This document shows, piece after piece, positions 63,899 to 64,000 of a stretch of 64,000 nucleotides of DNA. Position 1 is the first letter of the stretch. Each line of letters begins with the position of its first letter. The DNA is taken from contig NZ_BMPO01000004.1 in the NCBI RefSeq assembly GCF_014647635.1, positions 458,968 through 522,967 on the forward strand, read 5' to 3'. Below the pieces are notes generated by a model. That model ran no database searches and was not told where the DNA came from. It saw nothing but the letters and a program-made list of their open reading frames with translations. The stretch comes from Pseudomonas matsuisoli (GTDB taxonomy: Bacteria; Pseudomonadota; Gammaproteobacteria; Pseudomonadales; Pseudomonadaceae). The translations under genes were made by a program, and so were the position numbers.

Positions 63899-64000
63899 CT
63901 ACCGAGCAAGTGCCAGTTTTGCATCGAAGGGGACGCCGGATTTGAGTACGCCATAGGCGATGTTTAGCAGCTTGCGCATCGCGGCACATACGATCTGCTT
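63899..64000 (-). mobile_element. IS110-family transposase, C-terminal end (cut by window edge)
   Basis: The last 33 residues of a minus-strand frame running off the window: KQIVCAAMRKLLNIAYGVLK, then SGVPFDAKLALAR and a stop. This is the usual C-terminal end of IS110/IS116-type (DEDD) transposases. Whether the element is whole lies outside the window. IS110 elements lack long terminal inverted repeats, so its boundary cannot be placed here. Confidence 0.8.

Overview
The window looks like chromosome of a Pseudomonas or a very close relative. Codon use is GC-rich. The order DedA-hemB-ppk, serA-D2HG dehydrogenase, rpiA...ilvA, SnoaL-MFS-HAD-rppH-ptsP-NRDE-TauE-lgt-thyA...folA and puuB-lrp-dadA-ridA-dadX-XRE/cupin follows blocks I know from P. 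aeruginosa (PA5244-5242, PA0316-0350, PA5309-5301). Several Pseudomonas-style REP palindromes fill the gaps. No rRNA, tRNA, CRISPR array, prophage or complete insertion sequence was seen. The only transposon trace is the last codons of an IS110-type transposase cut off by the right edge.

Layout. 1-4 kb: DedA membrane protein, haem synthesis (hemB), polyphosphate kinase (ppk). 4.4-8.2 kb: iron locus with an AraC activator, a catecholate-type TonB receptor and a DUF2218 protein around a Fur-like box. 8.4-13.1 kb: serA, a D-2-hydroxyglutarate dehydrogenase that recycles its by-product, a FAH-family hydrolase and an SdiA-regulated-type protein. 13.4-27 kb: between rpiA and ilvA sits a hexuronate/aldarate catabolic region: FCD/GntR regulator, EamA exporter, udh-lactonase-TRAP operon, divergent kdgD, LacI regulator, MFS aldarate transporter and garD. 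29-33.7 kb: four signalling genes joined by 4-nt overlaps (histidine kinase, LuxR-type regulator, hybrid kinase, lone receiver). 33.8-42.7 kb: housekeeping block (rppH, ptsP, NRDE, TauE, lgt, thyA). 42.86-43.30 kb: a sigma-54-driven small RNA with five CA-rich motifs and a strong terminator, of the CrcZ/CrcY/CrcX family. 43.6-48.5 kb: orphan receiver, pncA-like amidase, GTPase/DUF2868 pair, folA. 48.9-54 kb: second Fur-box TonB receptor, Zn-type glyoxalase I, phosphodiesterase, PLD-family lipoprotein. 54.3-58.1 kb: two DUF1127 genes flanking a LysR/RidA pair and a MocR-type regulator. 58.4-63.9 kb: amine oxidase, Lrp-type regulator, D-alanine catabolism (dadA-ridA-dadX) and an XRE/cupin regulator.

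How the parts fit. Uronates enter by the TRAP system, Udh oxidises them to lactones, the SMP-30 protein hydrolyses these to aldarates, GarD dehydrates (galactarate) and KdgD forms 2-ketoglutarate semialdehyde. The semialdehyde dehydrogenase and a glucarate dehydratase are not in the window. CA-rich AAnAAnAA motifs lie directly before the ribosome sites of udh, dctP, the MFS gene and garD, so the pathway is probably under Hfq/Crc catabolite repression, and the sRNA at 43 kb is of the type that lifts this repression. The most original pattern is a pair of TCTGTATG direct repeats, 40-41 bp apart, found both between the MocR-type gene and one DUF1127 gene and upstream of the other DUF1127 gene 3 kb away.
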